A DNA stretch of 64,000 nt. Source: Patiria pectinifera. Taxonomy: Eukaryota; Echinodermata; Asteroidea; Valvatida; Asterinidae. Positions 31,894-43,751 of the stretch are shown in pieces. The notes beneath the pieces were generated by a model. It was given only the letters and a program-made list of their open reading frames with translations. It was not told where the DNA came from and searched no databases. The stretch is from positions 26,185,513-26,249,512 of the forward strand of contig CM057147.1 of assembly GCA_029964075.1 (NCBI GenBank), in the 5' to 3' direction. Within the stretch, counting starts at the first letter, position 1. Each line of letters opens with the position of its first letter. The translations under genes and the position numbers were made by a program.

Positions 31894-33912
31894 TCAGTTA
31901 AAGTGTTCAGTGTCGGTTTGAATTTCGTGGAAGATTTGAACAAATGTGTTTGAGGCCACCACCAGATCGCCAGTGCCCGGCAAAGATGTGATGCTGGCGG
32001 GAAACTTGCATTCTGAAATGACGCATCCCAAGATCCCACCTTCAGAACTGAACTTGTAAATTCCACCAGACAGCCATCCGTGTACGGCAACGAAGATGTA
32101 GCCACTGTTGTCGCAGCACACGCCGGTAGGGCCCCATATCCCATGCATGTTGCAGGGTATGTCAGACGAGAACACCTTGCCTCCGACGTAGTCCGTTGAT
32201 ACCAGCTTCTTCTTCTCCCAGCAGGTGTAGATAAGCCGCTGCTGCTTACTGATGGTCAGATGAGAACCAATCATTGCTGCAGGGAGGGTCCGAATGAGAG
32301 TTCCGTCTGGCTCGTGTAGGGAGATCTCTTCAGCTTTCTCGTAGCCGACTGCTATCAGATTGTTGTCATCCACCGCTAGGCAGGTCGGTGTACTGTTGGG
32401 ACCTTCGCCGGGTTTGAACTGGTAGAGAGGTTGATGCTTCCGGTCGAAGATCTTGACTGCGAGCTTGTCGAGAAGGACAAGATGGTCATCGTTGTTGACC
32501 GCCACACAACTGGGATTTTCTAAACCGTTGATTTGTAATCCTTGGGGTCTTGCGTGTGCTTGGAGTTTGCCACTGCTGGGTGCGTAAGAGATCAGCATTT
32601 TGTGCCCCATGTCCGTGGCGAGTATTTCACCGTTAGAGAATACTGCAACACCAAACACGCGCCGAAATTTGGTCTGTTTCTGACCGAATTGGGTTATTTG
32701 TATCTTCAGGTACCATTTTCCGCCGATGTCTTTTTGCCTGAGTGGTCTTGCAGGTGGAGTTTGCTTCGTTGATGCTGCTTCCAGTCCAGTCGCCGATCCG
32801 GACTTCGGTCCAGTCTCAAACACCAATTCACCTACAGCACTCTGACCTTCCTCATCAAACTCCACGAATGACAAACTGCTGGGCACTTTCCTCGGAAATC
32901 TCTCGGTTTCTTCTTTGAGGTTTCGCAAAAGTTTCTGCTTGAGATCGACAATCTCAAAGCAACTTGCTTGAGCCATCAATCGGTTGACTTCATCCAGTTT
33001 CCGCTCTGTCTCGCTCATCTCTGTGTTGTTTGTGGCCTGGGCAGTTCCAAATGTCTTGACTCTGTCCTGGTAGATCTTTTCTAACTCTTGCTTCAGTGTG
33101 TGCTCTTCCTGTCTGATCTTGGCAACCTCGTCATCTGCCTTCACGGAGATTTTCTTCCTGACGTCGTCAAAGTTTGCTTCTAGTTTCTTGTTGGAAAAGT
33201 CGATTTCTTCCATGACGATGCCAAAATCTGTTTTGCGCTGTTCAGCTATCACGGTGACTTCGGCAACCTCCTTCTTCCATCTCTCTAAAGCCTCGGGTAG
33301 GCTTGTGAGCGAGTGTTCCGGTTTGGTGTGGTCTAGAATGCAGCACGTTGTGCAGACCAACTGCTCACACGAATTGCAGTAAAAGCTGAGATTCTGGTCA
33401 CGGTGTTTACCGCATTTTGGAGCCTCTCTCAGCTTGCTCCTGTAAGCAATCTCTCCTGATCTTAGCTGCGCAAGATCGTATACTTGGTGAGATGTCAGCA
33501 TTGCCAATCGCCCGTGTGCCCTTTGACATTCTTGACAGAGGAAATGGTCGCAGTCCATGCATCTGGACGCTGCGGGATTCCCCTCGTTACAGGACTGACA
33601 TTTGATCTCTGAACCTTGATCTTCAAGTAGTTTTTCCTGCATCGTCACTTCTTCCACCAGTGCACTAAGTGTGAAGTTATCAGGCAAATCACCGACATGT
33701 TGCGTCGTAGTTTCACGTCGACACAGGGGGCATTTCAACTTGGAATGGACAGCTTCTTTACCCTGTCTCAACTTTTGAAGGCATTCGAGGCAAAAACTGT
33801 GCAAACAGTCCAGCACTTTGGGTTGGTTGAAACGGTTGGTGCAGATGGAGCATTCCAGATGATCCACACTTATCTTCTCCAATAGTGATTGTGCGGAAAG
33901 ATCTTGCGCCAT
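31894..33912 (-). CDS. TRIM-L D: RING, two B-boxes, coiled coil, NHL-like propeller
   Basis: A 672-aa single-exon protein from ATG 33912. RING, both B-boxes, coiled coil and propeller are at the same positions as in the copy at 23212. Differences from its near-twin at 40888 are few. It has W for C in EALERWKKEV at the start of the coiled coil, T for A in GSATGLEAAS, and CNMHGIWG for CDMHGIWG in the propeller. A predicted cytosolic E3 ubiquitin ligase; target unknown. A leader exon ending at 34578 and TATA-like box at 34759-34765 lie upstream, and the leader splices to the acceptor at about 33923. Confidence 0.88.
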   Translation of the reverse strand: MAQDLSAQSLLEKISVDHLECSICTNRFNQPKVLDCLHSFCLECLQKLRQGKEAVHSKLKCPLCRRETTTQHVGDLPDNFTLSALVEEVTMQEKLLEDQGSEIKCQSCNEGNPAASRCMDCDHFLCQECQRAHGRLAMLTSHQVYDLAQLRSGEIAYRSKLREAPKCGKHRDQNLSFYCNSCEQLVCTTCCILDHTKPEHSLTSLPEALERWKKEVAEVTVIAEQRKTDFGIVMEEIDFSNKKLEANFDDVRKKISVKADDEVAKIRQEEHTLKQELEKIYQDRVKTFGTAQATNNTEMSETERKLDEVNRLMAQASCFEIVDLKQKLLRNLKEETERFPRKVPSSLSFVEFDEEGQSAVGELVFETGPKSGSATGLEAASTKQTPPARPLRQKDIGGKWYLKIQITQFGQKQTKFRRVFGVAVFSNGEILATDMGHKMLISYAPSSGKLQAHARPQGLQINGLENPSCVAVNNDDHLVLLDKLAVKIFDRKHQPLYQFKPGEGPNSTPTCLAVDDNNLIAVGYEKAEEISLHEPDGTLIRTLPAAMIGSHLTISKQQRLIYTCWEKKKLVSTDYVGGKVFSSDIPCNMHGIWGPTGVCCDNSGYIFVAVHGWLSGGIYKFSSEGGILGCVISECKFPASITSLPGTGDLVVASNTFVQIFHEIQTDTEHFN

Positions 33913-34577
33913 TTTGACCTACCTGCAAAACAGGCGTATACAAAACGGAAATGTATTAGTTTTATAAAGCCTTCATTCTTTCTCCGAATCACAATGCAAA
34001 TCCTGTCTGCAACTGAGCTCAACCGTTTCAGAAAGTGGTTAGCAATGACTGAGTTAACTTGTTACATTAAGCTGGACGTGTTGAATATCGAACAGAACAT
34101 TACTTTGAACCAAGAAAAAAAGGATTAGTTTCATTTCGTAGACGAATCAAACTTTTACATTACAGTTTCGTCCGATTACAAAGTCAAGATGATTTTCGCG
34201 AAGCTCGTCCTATGGATAAGTCTCGGTTTCGTTTTCTAGCAAATATCCACTCTGAAAAGAACTGTTTTGCAATGTATTTTATCCAACAAGTGTGAGAGCC
34301 TGTTTTAATCGAGTAAAAAAAATCACTATTTGAGAATAATTTCCCGAGAGTTTTGGCAATTGATCTTAAACAACGTTGGGCGGGAAGTTATCAACATTTG
34401 CCAAATATATTTATGTCGTGGGCCTATAGAAGTTTAATGTTTTACCGGGTTTCAGAAGCCCAAAATCGCCATAGATTAGTGCTTTGTCAAAATAAAACAA
34501 ACACAATTAATTTAAAATCTGTGAGAAGAAACAGTCAAGTTTTTTAAGAGCACGCGGTATATGCCACTTTAACTTAC

Positions 34578-34765
34578 GTGTACTTGCTACGAGTTGCAGA
34601 TTCTTTTTACATCGGCGAGATATGTGATAAAAGTCGTCTCAATGAAATACTGTGGCAAACATCCGCAGCATGGCACATCACCAGATAATGGTACAAGAAT
34701 GGCACATCACAAGACAATGGTTCACGTCACTCTGTTGAAGTTTGGTTGTTACTGATCGTTATATA
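34578..34765 (-). promoter_or_regulatory. TRIM-L D promoter and leader exon
   Basis: TATATAA at 34759-34765 (minus) and donor CAC|GTAAGTTAAAG with exon end 34578. The intron of about 655 bp runs to the TTTTGCAG acceptor before ATG 33912. Confidence 0.5.
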
Positions 34766-35993
34766 CCAATTTACGAAGATCTCGCGTTTACAGTGTAAAT
34801 ACAAATGGACTTCCAACGGGGAAGTGATGCATTTTAATTCACCAGGAATTGCTTATATAGCTACATAAATATGACCTTTACTATTACTTCTCGGGTACAT
34901 GTACGTACTTGAAAAATAGTATTGATATCCTCATAGACAACTGATGACAAAATTATTTAACATGTTCAAACTTTCCTCAAATTAACAAAATGACAAAAAC
35001 GTGGGCCGGTTCAAATAGCTTCATAACAATATATAAAATCAAGATTCTCAGAATTGTGATCTGAAGGAGGGGTATGTGGTTTTCCGACGATCGTGCGCGT
35101 CACCGTATATGGCAAGGCGGGATTACGACTTAAATACCTTTAAGGCCTAGGGCGGTTTTGTTTTGAAAAAAAAAATTATTTGGTGATAAGAAATGCGCGC
35201 TCGCAGGATGAGCCGTCATCGAAAGATGAGGGGCCCACCGGCGGCCCAACGGTTTTCAAACTGGGGGCATCAACAAAAAGGGGCACTTGCACATCCGTGC
35301 TGAAATGTCGACACGTTTTTTTTCACCGGACACTTGGCCTCCGTAAAATCAAATAGTGTGTGGGGGGGGGGGGGGGGGCTGGTAACATCTTCCAAAATAG
35401 GGAGCGTTTTTCAAAACCAAAACCGGCCATTTTCAGGGCGCATTGCAAGGGTTTTGGGACTTGGTTTTCAGGTTCCTTGTTCATTCAGAGCTTTCTATAC
35501 CATTTTAGGAAATGGTTCCTGAAAACAAATTATCCGAAATTTTAGGGCCAGTTTTGTTTTCATCGCGAGGGGGGCACATTTATGATCGAGGGGGAAAATA
35601 TGTCCGCAAAAGGGGCACTTGGGTAAATCGGGGGGGGGGAGTGCCCCCATCCCCCCCCCCCCCTGGAGGGGACAATTCTTTTAATGATGGCACCTTTAAG
35701 AGTCAATTTTAAAAATACTGACCACTTGTTTGCGGTACCAAGTTATAAACTAGACGACCGCACAAAGCTAGTTCACACGGCAAGGCGCAAGTCAAGTAAT
35801 ACGAAAACACCACACTGCAAAAACACTAATTACGTGACTGTTGTGTTTCCTGGAGCTATGACGTACGGCAAAGTGCTACATGTATTTATGTTAGTCCTTA
35901 TAGACTACTGATGACAAAATTATTTAACATGTCCAAACTTTCCTCTGATATAAATCAGATCATATTGATGAGTTAAATGTCTTTCACTATAAA

Positions 35994-36632
35994 CAGGGTG
36001 GTTCAAAAAAAGGACACCCACATTTGACAGCAAATTTCACCTATTTTTAAAAATTATTTTTAACTGTCGATTAGTAGCTATTAAAGTACTGGCCTTTAAA
36101 GCAAATGTGACGAAAAAATCGTTGCATTTGCACATTTTTTCGTAGAGCTTTGCTAATTTGAACATTTCATGTGCGAAACCCATTTGTCCACGGAGGTATA
36201 CATTCCCTTCGCTTGACTGAGCTCAGCTATCGGAGCTTTATTTGAAAGGGCATGACATTTGATTATGTTATGCAACAATGAACTTCAGCCGACAGCTTAT
36301 TGAGTAGATGATCTTAACACTGACATGAATAATTGGACACCTTCAATAAAAGTGACCAGGGCAAAATATATTTTGGTAGGAAGGTTTTTTAATTTTTATA
36401 AACTACCAAAACGTCCAATTTATATAGAATAACCCGTGGACAAGACTGATTTTGGTGACTTGTATTCGAATTAGCATAATATCACCACTTTTGGGACTTT
36501 TGCTAAGCTTTTTCACCATGCATGGTTAAAGGTCTATACTTTACTACTATGTGAAAAAAAGTATTTAAAATAAGTTCATTAAGTAGGGTAAAATTGCTGT
36601 CAAAACGGGTGTCCTTTTTTTTAACCACCCTG
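35994..36632. mobile_element. TA-type MITE, CAGGGTGGTTC family (unit 2)
   Basis: Positional copy of the MITE at 27014 carried by the unit duplication. The right flank keeps TATATA and the left flank has drifted to AAA. No coding sequence. Confidence 0.7.
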
Positions 36633-38085
36633 TATATATCATTGTATTTATAGATCTGCACTTCTGTCATATCATCTCAAAGATATACTGTCTGTGCTTT
36701 TCAGCAAACTCGATTTTATTTCTCTCTACGAATTTCAATTTATTTTATTGATGAATTATAATTTCAAATTGTATTTTGTAACAAAAAGAAATTTGGGACT
36801 CTGCAATCTTCTGAAGCAAAGAAAAAGTTTTTTTCGGTTGGCTTTTGCGCACAAACAGATCCTCAGCTTGCGGGTAGAATGTAGGTCCGTCGCCGCGGGA
36901 GGGGGGCTGGGTCCCCCCCCCCCGTTACGTGTCATTGGTCCTTACATATCGGCAAACACCATACATGTGTATTTATGTATTTTGTAATGTAGTGTGCCCC
37001 CTAGCTGTTCCTACATGCCCCGCCCCCCTTATTCGGAGCTGGCGACGGGGCTGCATGGTCCCCGATCCCATCATTACCGATTCTGGAAGGGGGGTTGTAG
37101 AGAACCATTCTATCCGAAACACTGAATCGTCAGGTACAAAAATATTGGGGATTTCACACAGTAGTTATTTCATATAGTGGATGGAATTATAGCAATTGAA
37201 AAAATGTATAAACATGTATTTCTGTATGTGAATCTAAAACAAAAAGCACACGTAACACTCTGTACAAGTACAATACAAAAAGTCGCGATAATTGCCACGT
37301 TAATTGGCAGTTGAGGAATAACCAGCTTTTTCCTATAGCGAGCATCCGCGTCTCACAGCATTCAGACCATTTTAATGTGATCCACATTGTAGCACAATTT
37401 AACCGGAGACACACTGGTTTTTTCTCCCCTGGTAAAGAGCCATGCTTATCAACACAGGCACATCGATCCAATAGCTCGGTTATAACGTTGATTATAATAC
37501 ACCAGAATATAATTACACAGGGCAATAAACCCATAATAATCCCTCTTCTTTTTATTGATGACCATAATTAACTGCATATTTTCCGTATTGATGTTTATAT
37601 TTTCCGACAAAACCTTACTATACTTTGCCATCTTTACAATATAGTTAAGAAGACACATTCATGCATTGATCAACTAGAATGACTACATAATAATACATTA
37701 CATTAAATTGCTCAGCCTCCGTAATAAGTGGGCTTTTGTTCTTGCCGACAGTCCGCAATATTGAAGCCCCCTAGGACGAGTCATAAAACAGCGGGTTTAA
37801 GATTGAAGTTGGACACAAACTAAACTAGTCTTGATCCAAGACAAGATTTTGTTCCTCTGCAGCTCGGGCCACGTCAAGTGGAGCCCTCTATACCGTCGCA
37901 ACGGCTTGCGGCCGAAGGACTGGCTGCAGTGTGCTTAGTCGTAAAAACAAGTGTGCTGGTAAAATCAACGTGACTCCGCTTCATAAGTACATCTGCCGTT
38001 TTGTGACTTTATAACTGATGTTCAGCTGTTTCTACTTGTCAATTTTCACAGATTCCAAGTTTAAGCCAAGCAGCTACTTGGCTAT
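36633..38085. other. Spacer 3' of TRIM-S E
   Basis: Duplicate of 27653-29101 with small indels, including an added CACAGATTCCA-type insertion near 38047 shared with unit 3 but absent from unit 1. No gene. Confidence 0.45.
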
Positions 38086-39360
38086 TTACACAGGGTGGTA
38101 GATTTTGACGGACTCCATCGCAGCCACTACCAAATCGCCGTCTGGTGTGAGCGTGATACCTCGCGGTGAGCCGCATCCCTTGATCACGCACCCAATGTGC
38201 TCGCCATCAGCACTGAATCGGTGAATCTCGCCACCCCATGAGGGTGACCATGCATAACTCAGGGCAACATAAATGTCACCGTCTTTGTCACAGCACACCC
38301 CTTCAGGGCCCAAGGAAGTAGGAATACATCTGGGCATATCTACCGCGAATATCTCATCGCCGTTGGTATCTATCGACCGTAACTTTCTTTGCATCCGATT
38401 GGTGTAGATCCAGCGTTGCTTGTAGCTGGTCATGTGTTCGCCGACCTTTTGGTTGGACAGTGTGTCGATTAAGGATCCATTTCGAGAGTAAAGTGATATA
38501 TTTTGACGGATCTTCCTTCCAATCGCTATCTGATTGTCTTCATTCACAGCCAGACATGTTGGTGGGGCGTCTTTCTCCAAGTTGAGGTTGAATTTACGTG
38601 GGAGCTCACTGTAACTCCTATTGAAGAACTTGACTTCAGACTTATAATCCGAATGATTAAGAACAATCAGTTCATTATCCTTGTTCACCGCCAGCAGTCT
38701 TGGTGTCGCCGCGATCTCGTGCTGATGAGAGATACTCCCGTTGTATTTTAGTTTTCTTGTGGTTCTTATACTTTCCATAGTTCTTATACTTTCCAGCTCA
38801 CTCTTTCCATACTGCAACGCAGCGATCTCGTTGTCAGAGAAAGCTGCAACATAAAAGATTTTATTAAAGTTTTTTATTTCATGCTGTTCAGGAATACAAC
38901 TTCCTATTTCTTTATGCAACCACCACTCCTCTTTCGGGCATTCGACCTCTGCTGAGGGTGATGATTCGACCTCAGCTGAGGGTGATGATTCGATCTCTGG
39001 TGATAATGCCACCGGTGGTGATGGTAGTGGTGACGGTGAAGGTGACCCTTGACCTTCCAGTAGCTCTTCCTGCTTTGCGACCTCCTCCACCAGAGATCTC
39101 AATCTAAAGTTGCTGGGCAACTCTTCCACGTTATTACCTTTCAGTTTTGTGTCCCGCCTGCACACGGGACACTTAAGCCTGGAACTGTACGGATTCACTC
39201 TCTCCTTGAGCTCAACGAGGCATTCCAGGCAGAAACTGTGAAGACACTCCAGCATTTTGGGTTCAGTGAATCGAGTGGAGCAGATGCTGCATTCCAGGTG
39301 CCCTTCGCTGATCTTAGCTAACACTGACTTGGCCGTCATCGCAGACAGATTCGACGCCAT
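38086..39360 (-). CDS. TRIM-S E: RING joined to NHL-like propeller, with 6-residue duplication
   Basis: A 424-aa single-exon protein from ATG 39360 with the RING C24-C67, Ser/Pro linker and propeller of the short form. It is six residues longer than its sisters because of an 18-bp tandem duplication near 38758-38795, giving SIRTMESIRT in the second propeller strand region; the frame is kept. Otherwise it is almost identical to the copy at 47021. Promoter: TATA box 40389-40396, leader donor at 40256, acceptor about 27 bp before the ATG. No B-box or coiled coil. Confidence 0.85.
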   Translation of the reverse strand: MASNLSAMTAKSVLAKISEGHLECSICSTRFTEPKMLECLHSFCLECLVELKERVNPYSSRLKCPVCRRDTKLKGNNVEELPSNFRLRSLVEEVAKQEELLEGQGSPSPSPLPSPPVALSPEIESSPSAEVESSPSAEVECPKEEWWLHKEIGSCIPEQHEIKNFNKIFYVAAFSDNEIAALQYGKSELESIRTMESIRTTRKLKYNGSISHQHEIAATPRLLAVNKDNELIVLNHSDYKSEVKFFNRSYSELPRKFNLNLEKDAPPTCLAVNEDNQIAIGRKIRQNISLYSRNGSLIDTLSNQKVGEHMTSYKQRWIYTNRMQRKLRSIDTNGDEIFAVDMPRCIPTSLGPEGVCCDKDGDIYVALSYAWSPSWGGEIHRFSADGEHIGCVIKGCGSPRGITLTPDGDLVVAAMESVKIYHPV

Positions 39361-40255
39361 AATGTTCCAACTGCCGCAGACTCGGACCTTTGAAAATTAA
39401 AGAAATTAAAGCTACAAACACAAGCTGTAAACTTCGCCTGTTTGAAAAGACTCTGTGACTTGCCCCTTTAATGTGACGTCACATGACATCTGATCGACAT
39501 GCCATGACGCCACTTGAATTTTTAAGACATCCAGGTGCAGGTTAACATGAAGTTACAACCAAATCAGGCATCCCTTAGACAGCCTTAGAAAAATGTCAAT
39601 TTAATGTGACGTCACATGACTTTGGATGACGGCATCATAAGGTCACTTCAATTTTCATCTATAACACGTTTCTGTCCATGTCCATGTCCACTACCTTCCC
39701 CGTTTCAACCAAATCGGGCTTGTGCTTCAAAAGATATAAGGCTTTGAAAAATGCACGTTTAATGATTTACTTAATTGACACCTGATGACATCATAATGAC
39801 GAAATCTCGGATACCATGAGCGGTTGATGGGCCATGTTTCTACCAAGTATCAAGTCTTTAAGTGAATCCGATTAATGAAAAGTGCCAAAGTATACTGGTT
39901 TAAGACAAACACGTACAAATCCTATATGGACAAAATGCACCTTTAATGTGACGAAGTGGTGGTCTAAGTGTGTACCAAGTCTGAAGTCAAGCCGATTTAC
40001 GAAAGTGCCAAAGTGTATGGGTAGAAGAAAAACGTGTGTAATACCTATGGAGATTGGAGAGAGGTCTGGGAAAAAAGGGGGGAACTTCAACGAAAACAAG
40101 AGCGGTTTCGACATTGAAGTTGCCGAAACCGCTTATATTCTTTCTTCAATTAACGCTAAAGCTATCTACCCAAACACCCAAACAATATTCTCCAAACTCT
40201 TCCTTTTTGGGGATCAACACGCATTCATTAATAACGAGGAGAATGTCACACTTAC

Positions 40256-40396
40256 CTACAGATAAATTTCCAGTACGTCTGTTCATGTTGCACATGCGTC
40301 TAAGAAATGACTATGACTCAACAACAGACATTTCTCACACCAGGAAACTCACACGTGTTGTTGCAGTATGTCGGTAAATTCCCATTTCTATTTATA
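40256..40396 (-). promoter_or_regulatory. TRIM-S E promoter and leader exon
   Basis: TATAAATA at 40389-40396 (minus) and donor CTGTAG|GTAAGTGTG, exon end 40256. The downstream intron repeats the TGACGTCA palindrome near 39476 and 39606; the third site reads TGACGGCA near 39628. Confidence 0.55.
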
Positions 40397-40887
40397 GCAG
40401 GTGACACCAGAGGGGGAAGTCATGCAGGATAAAGTCATTGTATGTTCAGTAGAGCATGCAAGTTCACCCTGAAAGTTTACCATGAAAGTTCAGTAGAGCC
40501 TTAAATTTAGTGGGGCACCATTTGCAGACGATGTGGGCTAATTTTGTAATTGTGTGTCTGGAAGCCAGGCTGATGGGAGCGATGGTCGTGTATCTGGAAC
40601 CTGTAAACGCTTTTTTAATTAGCGCAATATGAAAGGGAGCAGGCTAATGACCAACCTGGCAGCCCATGCACGATGTCGATGCATGGTCTGACGTTACCGT
40701 TTTCTATGATTTTTGTCTGATTTTTAAACGGAATGCTGGCCTTTTCTCTCTCTGTCAAAAATGTTTTATGCGACAAAGATTCTCCTATTTTGATTCTGTT
40801 GCTTTGGCATGTATTCTTTGTCCTTCGCTGGTCCTCCAAGTGACACCACAGCTTTCACAAAGTTGTTCTCTACAAACCAGTTGTTAC

Positions 40888-42906
40888 TCAGTTAAAGTGT
40901 TCAGTGTCGGTTTGAATTTCGTGGAAGATTTGAACAAATGTGTTTGAGGCCACCACCAGATCGCCAGTGCCCGGCAAAGATGTGATGCTGGCGGGAAACT
41001 TGCATTCTGAAATGACGCATCCCAAGATCCCACCTTCGGAACTGAACTTGTAAATTCCACCAGACAGCCATCCGTGTACGGCAACGAAGATGTAGCCACT
41101 GTTGTCGCAGCACACGCCGGTGGGGCCCCATATCCCATGCATGTCGCAGGGTATGTCAGACGAGATCACCTTGCCTCCGACGTAGTCCGTTGATACCAGC
41201 TTCTTCTTCTCCCAGCAGGTGTAGATAAGCCGCTGCTGCTTACTGATGGTCAGATGAGAACCAATCATTGCTGCAGGGAGGGTCCGAATGAGAGTTCCGT
41301 CTGGCTCGTGTAGGGAGATCTCTTCAGCTTTCTCGTAGCCGACTGCTATCAGATTGTTGTCATCCACCGCTAGGCAGGTCGGTGTACTGTTGGGACCTTC
41401 GCCGGGTTTGAACTGGTGGAGAGGTTGATGCTTCCGGTCGAAGATCTTGACTGCGAGCTTGTCGAGAAGGACAAGATGGTCATCGTTGTTGACCGCCACA
41501 CAACTGGGATTTTCTAAACCGTTGATTTGTAATCCTTGGGGTCTTGCGTGTGCTTGGAGTTTGCCACTGCTGGGTGCGTAAGAGATCAGCATTTTGTGCC
41601 CCATGTCCGTCGCGAGTATTTCACCGTTAGAGAATACTGCAACACCAAACACGCGCCGAAATTTGGTCTGTTTCTGACTGAATTGGGTTATTTGTATCTT
41701 CAGGTACCATTTTCCGCCGATGTCTTTTTGCCTGAGTGGTCTTGCAGGTGGAGTTTGCTCCGTTGATGCTGCTTCCAGTCCAGCCGCCGATCCGGACTTC
41801 GGTCCAGTCTCAAACACCAATTCACCTACAGCACTCTGACCTTCCTCATCAAACTCCACGAATGACAAACTGCTGGGCACTTTCCTCGGAAATCTCTCGG
41901 TTTCTTCTTTGAGGTTTCGCAAAAGTTTCTGCTTGAGATCGACAATCTCAAAGCAACTTGCTTGAGCCATCAATCGGTTGACTTCATCCAGTTTCCGCTC
42001 TGTCTCGCTCATCTCTGTGTTGTTTGTGGCCTGGGCAGTTCCAAATGTCTTGACTCTGTCTTGGTAGATCTTTTCTAACTCTTGCTTCAGTGTGTGCTCT
42101 TCCTGTCTGATCTTGGCAACCTCGTCATCTGCCTTCACGGAGATTTTCTTCCTGACGTCGTCAAAGTTTGCTTCCAGTTTCTTGTTGGAGAAGTCGATTT
42201 CTTCCATGACGATGCCAAAATCTGTTTTGCGCTGTTCAGCTATCACGGTGACTTCGGCAACCTCCTTCTTGCATCTCTCTAAAGCCTCGGGTAGGCTTGT
42301 GAGCGAGTGTTCCGGTTTGGTGTGGTCTAGAATGCAGCACGTTGTGCAGACCAACTGCTCACACGAATTGCAGTAAAAGCTGAGATTCTGGTCACGGTGT
42401 TTACCGCATTTTGGAGCCTCTCTCAGCTTGCTCCTGTAAGCAATCTCTCCTGATCTTAGCTGCGCAAGATCGTATACTTGGTGAGATGTCAGCATTGCCA
42501 ATCGCCCGTGTGCCCTTTGACATTCTTGACAGGGGAAATGGTCGCAGTCCATGCATCTGGACGCTGCGGGATTCCCCTCGTTACAGGACTGACATTTGAT
42601 CTCTGAACCTTGATCTTCAAGTAGTTTTTCCTGCATCGTCACTTCTTCCACCAGTGCACTAAGTGTGAAGTTATCAGGCAAATCACCGACATGTTGCGTC
42701 GTAGTTTCACGTCGACACAGGGGGCATTTCAACTTGGAATGGACAGCTTCTTTACCCTGTCTCAACTTTTGAAGGCATTCGAGGCAAAAACTGTGCAAAC
42801 AGTCCAGCACTTTGGGTTGGTTGAAACGGTTGGTGCAGATGGAGCATTCCAGATGATCCACACTTATCTTCTCTAACAGTGATTGTGCGGAAAGATCTTG
42901 CGCCAT
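40888..42906 (-). CDS. TRIM-L F: RING, two B-boxes, coiled coil, NHL-like propeller
   Basis: A 672-aa single-exon protein from ATG 42906, near-identical to the copy at 31894. RING C21-C64 and all B-box zinc ligands are present. One unusual change is CDHFPCQEC, with Pro in place of the Leu found in the other three copies just before a B-box 1 cysteine (residue 125). It keeps Cys in EALERCKKEV and reads VISSDIP where its twin has VFSSDIP. A predicted E3 ubiquitin ligase. Leader exon end 43564 and TATA-like box 43745-43751 match those of the other L copies. Confidence 0.88.
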   Translation of the reverse strand: MAQDLSAQSLLEKISVDHLECSICTNRFNQPKVLDCLHSFCLECLQKLRQGKEAVHSKLKCPLCRRETTTQHVGDLPDNFTLSALVEEVTMQEKLLEDQGSEIKCQSCNEGNPAASRCMDCDHFPCQECQRAHGRLAMLTSHQVYDLAQLRSGEIAYRSKLREAPKCGKHRDQNLSFYCNSCEQLVCTTCCILDHTKPEHSLTSLPEALERCKKEVAEVTVIAEQRKTDFGIVMEEIDFSNKKLEANFDDVRKKISVKADDEVAKIRQEEHTLKQELEKIYQDRVKTFGTAQATNNTEMSETERKLDEVNRLMAQASCFEIVDLKQKLLRNLKEETERFPRKVPSSLSFVEFDEEGQSAVGELVFETGPKSGSAAGLEAASTEQTPPARPLRQKDIGGKWYLKIQITQFSQKQTKFRRVFGVAVFSNGEILATDMGHKMLISYAPSSGKLQAHARPQGLQINGLENPSCVAVNNDDHLVLLDKLAVKIFDRKHQPLHQFKPGEGPNSTPTCLAVDDNNLIAVGYEKAEEISLHEPDGTLIRTLPAAMIGSHLTISKQQRLIYTCWEKKKLVSTDYVGGKVISSDIPCDMHGIWGPTGVCCDNSGYIFVAVHGWLSGGIYKFSSEGGILGCVISECKFPASITSLPGTGDLVVASNTFVQIFHEIQTDTEHFN

Positions 42907-43563
42907 TTTGACCTACCTGCAAAACAGGCGTATACAAAACGGAAATGTATTAGTTTTATAAAGCCTTCATTCTTTCTCCGAATCACAATGCAAATCCTGT
43001 CTGCAACTGAGCTCAACCGTTTCAGAAAGTGGTTAGCAATGACTGAGTTAACTTGTTACATTAAGCTGGACGTGTTGAATATCGAACAGAACATTACTTT
43101 GAACCAAGAAAAAAAGGATTAGTTTCATTTCGTAGACGAATCAAACTTTTACATTACAGTTTCGTCCGATTACAAAGTCAAGATGATTTTCGCGAAGCTC
43201 GTCCTATGGATAAGTCTCGGTTTCGTTTTTTAGCAAATATACACTCTGAAAAGAACTGTTTTGCAATGTATTTTATCCAACAAGTGTGAGAGCCTGTTTT
43301 AATCGAGTAAAAAAAATCACTATTTGAGAATAATTTCCCGAGAGTTTTGGCAATTGATCTTAAACAACGTTGGGCAAGAAGTTATCAACATTTGCCAAAT
43401 ATATTTATGTCGTGGGCCTATAGTCGTTTAATGTTTTACCGGGTTTCAGAAGCCCCAAATCGCCATAGATTAGTGCTTTGTCAAAATAAAACAAACACAA
43501 TTAATTTAGAAGAAACAGTCAAGTTTTTTTTAAGAGCACGTGGTATATGCCACTTTAACTTAC

Positions 43564-43751
43564 GTGTACTTCCTACGAGTTGCAGATTCTTTTTACATCG
43601 GCGAGATATGTGATAAAAGTCGTCTCAATGAAATACTGTGGCAAACATCCGCAGCATGGCACATCACCAGATAATGGTACTAGGATGGCACATCACAAGA
43701 CAATGGTTCACGTCACTCTGTTGAAGTTTGGTTGTTACTGATCGTTATATA
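43564..43751 (-). promoter_or_regulatory. TRIM-L F promoter and leader exon
   Basis: TATATAA at 43745-43751 (minus) and donor CAC|GTAAGTTAAAG, exon end 43564, same layout as B and D. Confidence 0.5.

Larger units (their letters stand above)
31731..40724. repeat. Tandem unit 2 (TRIM-L D + TRIM-S E)
   Basis: Second copy of the unit, 8994 bp. Both its junctions read TTTTTGTCTGATTTT followed by TAAACGGAATGCTGG. It is almost identical to unit 3 across coding and non-coding DNA. Confidence 0.9.
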
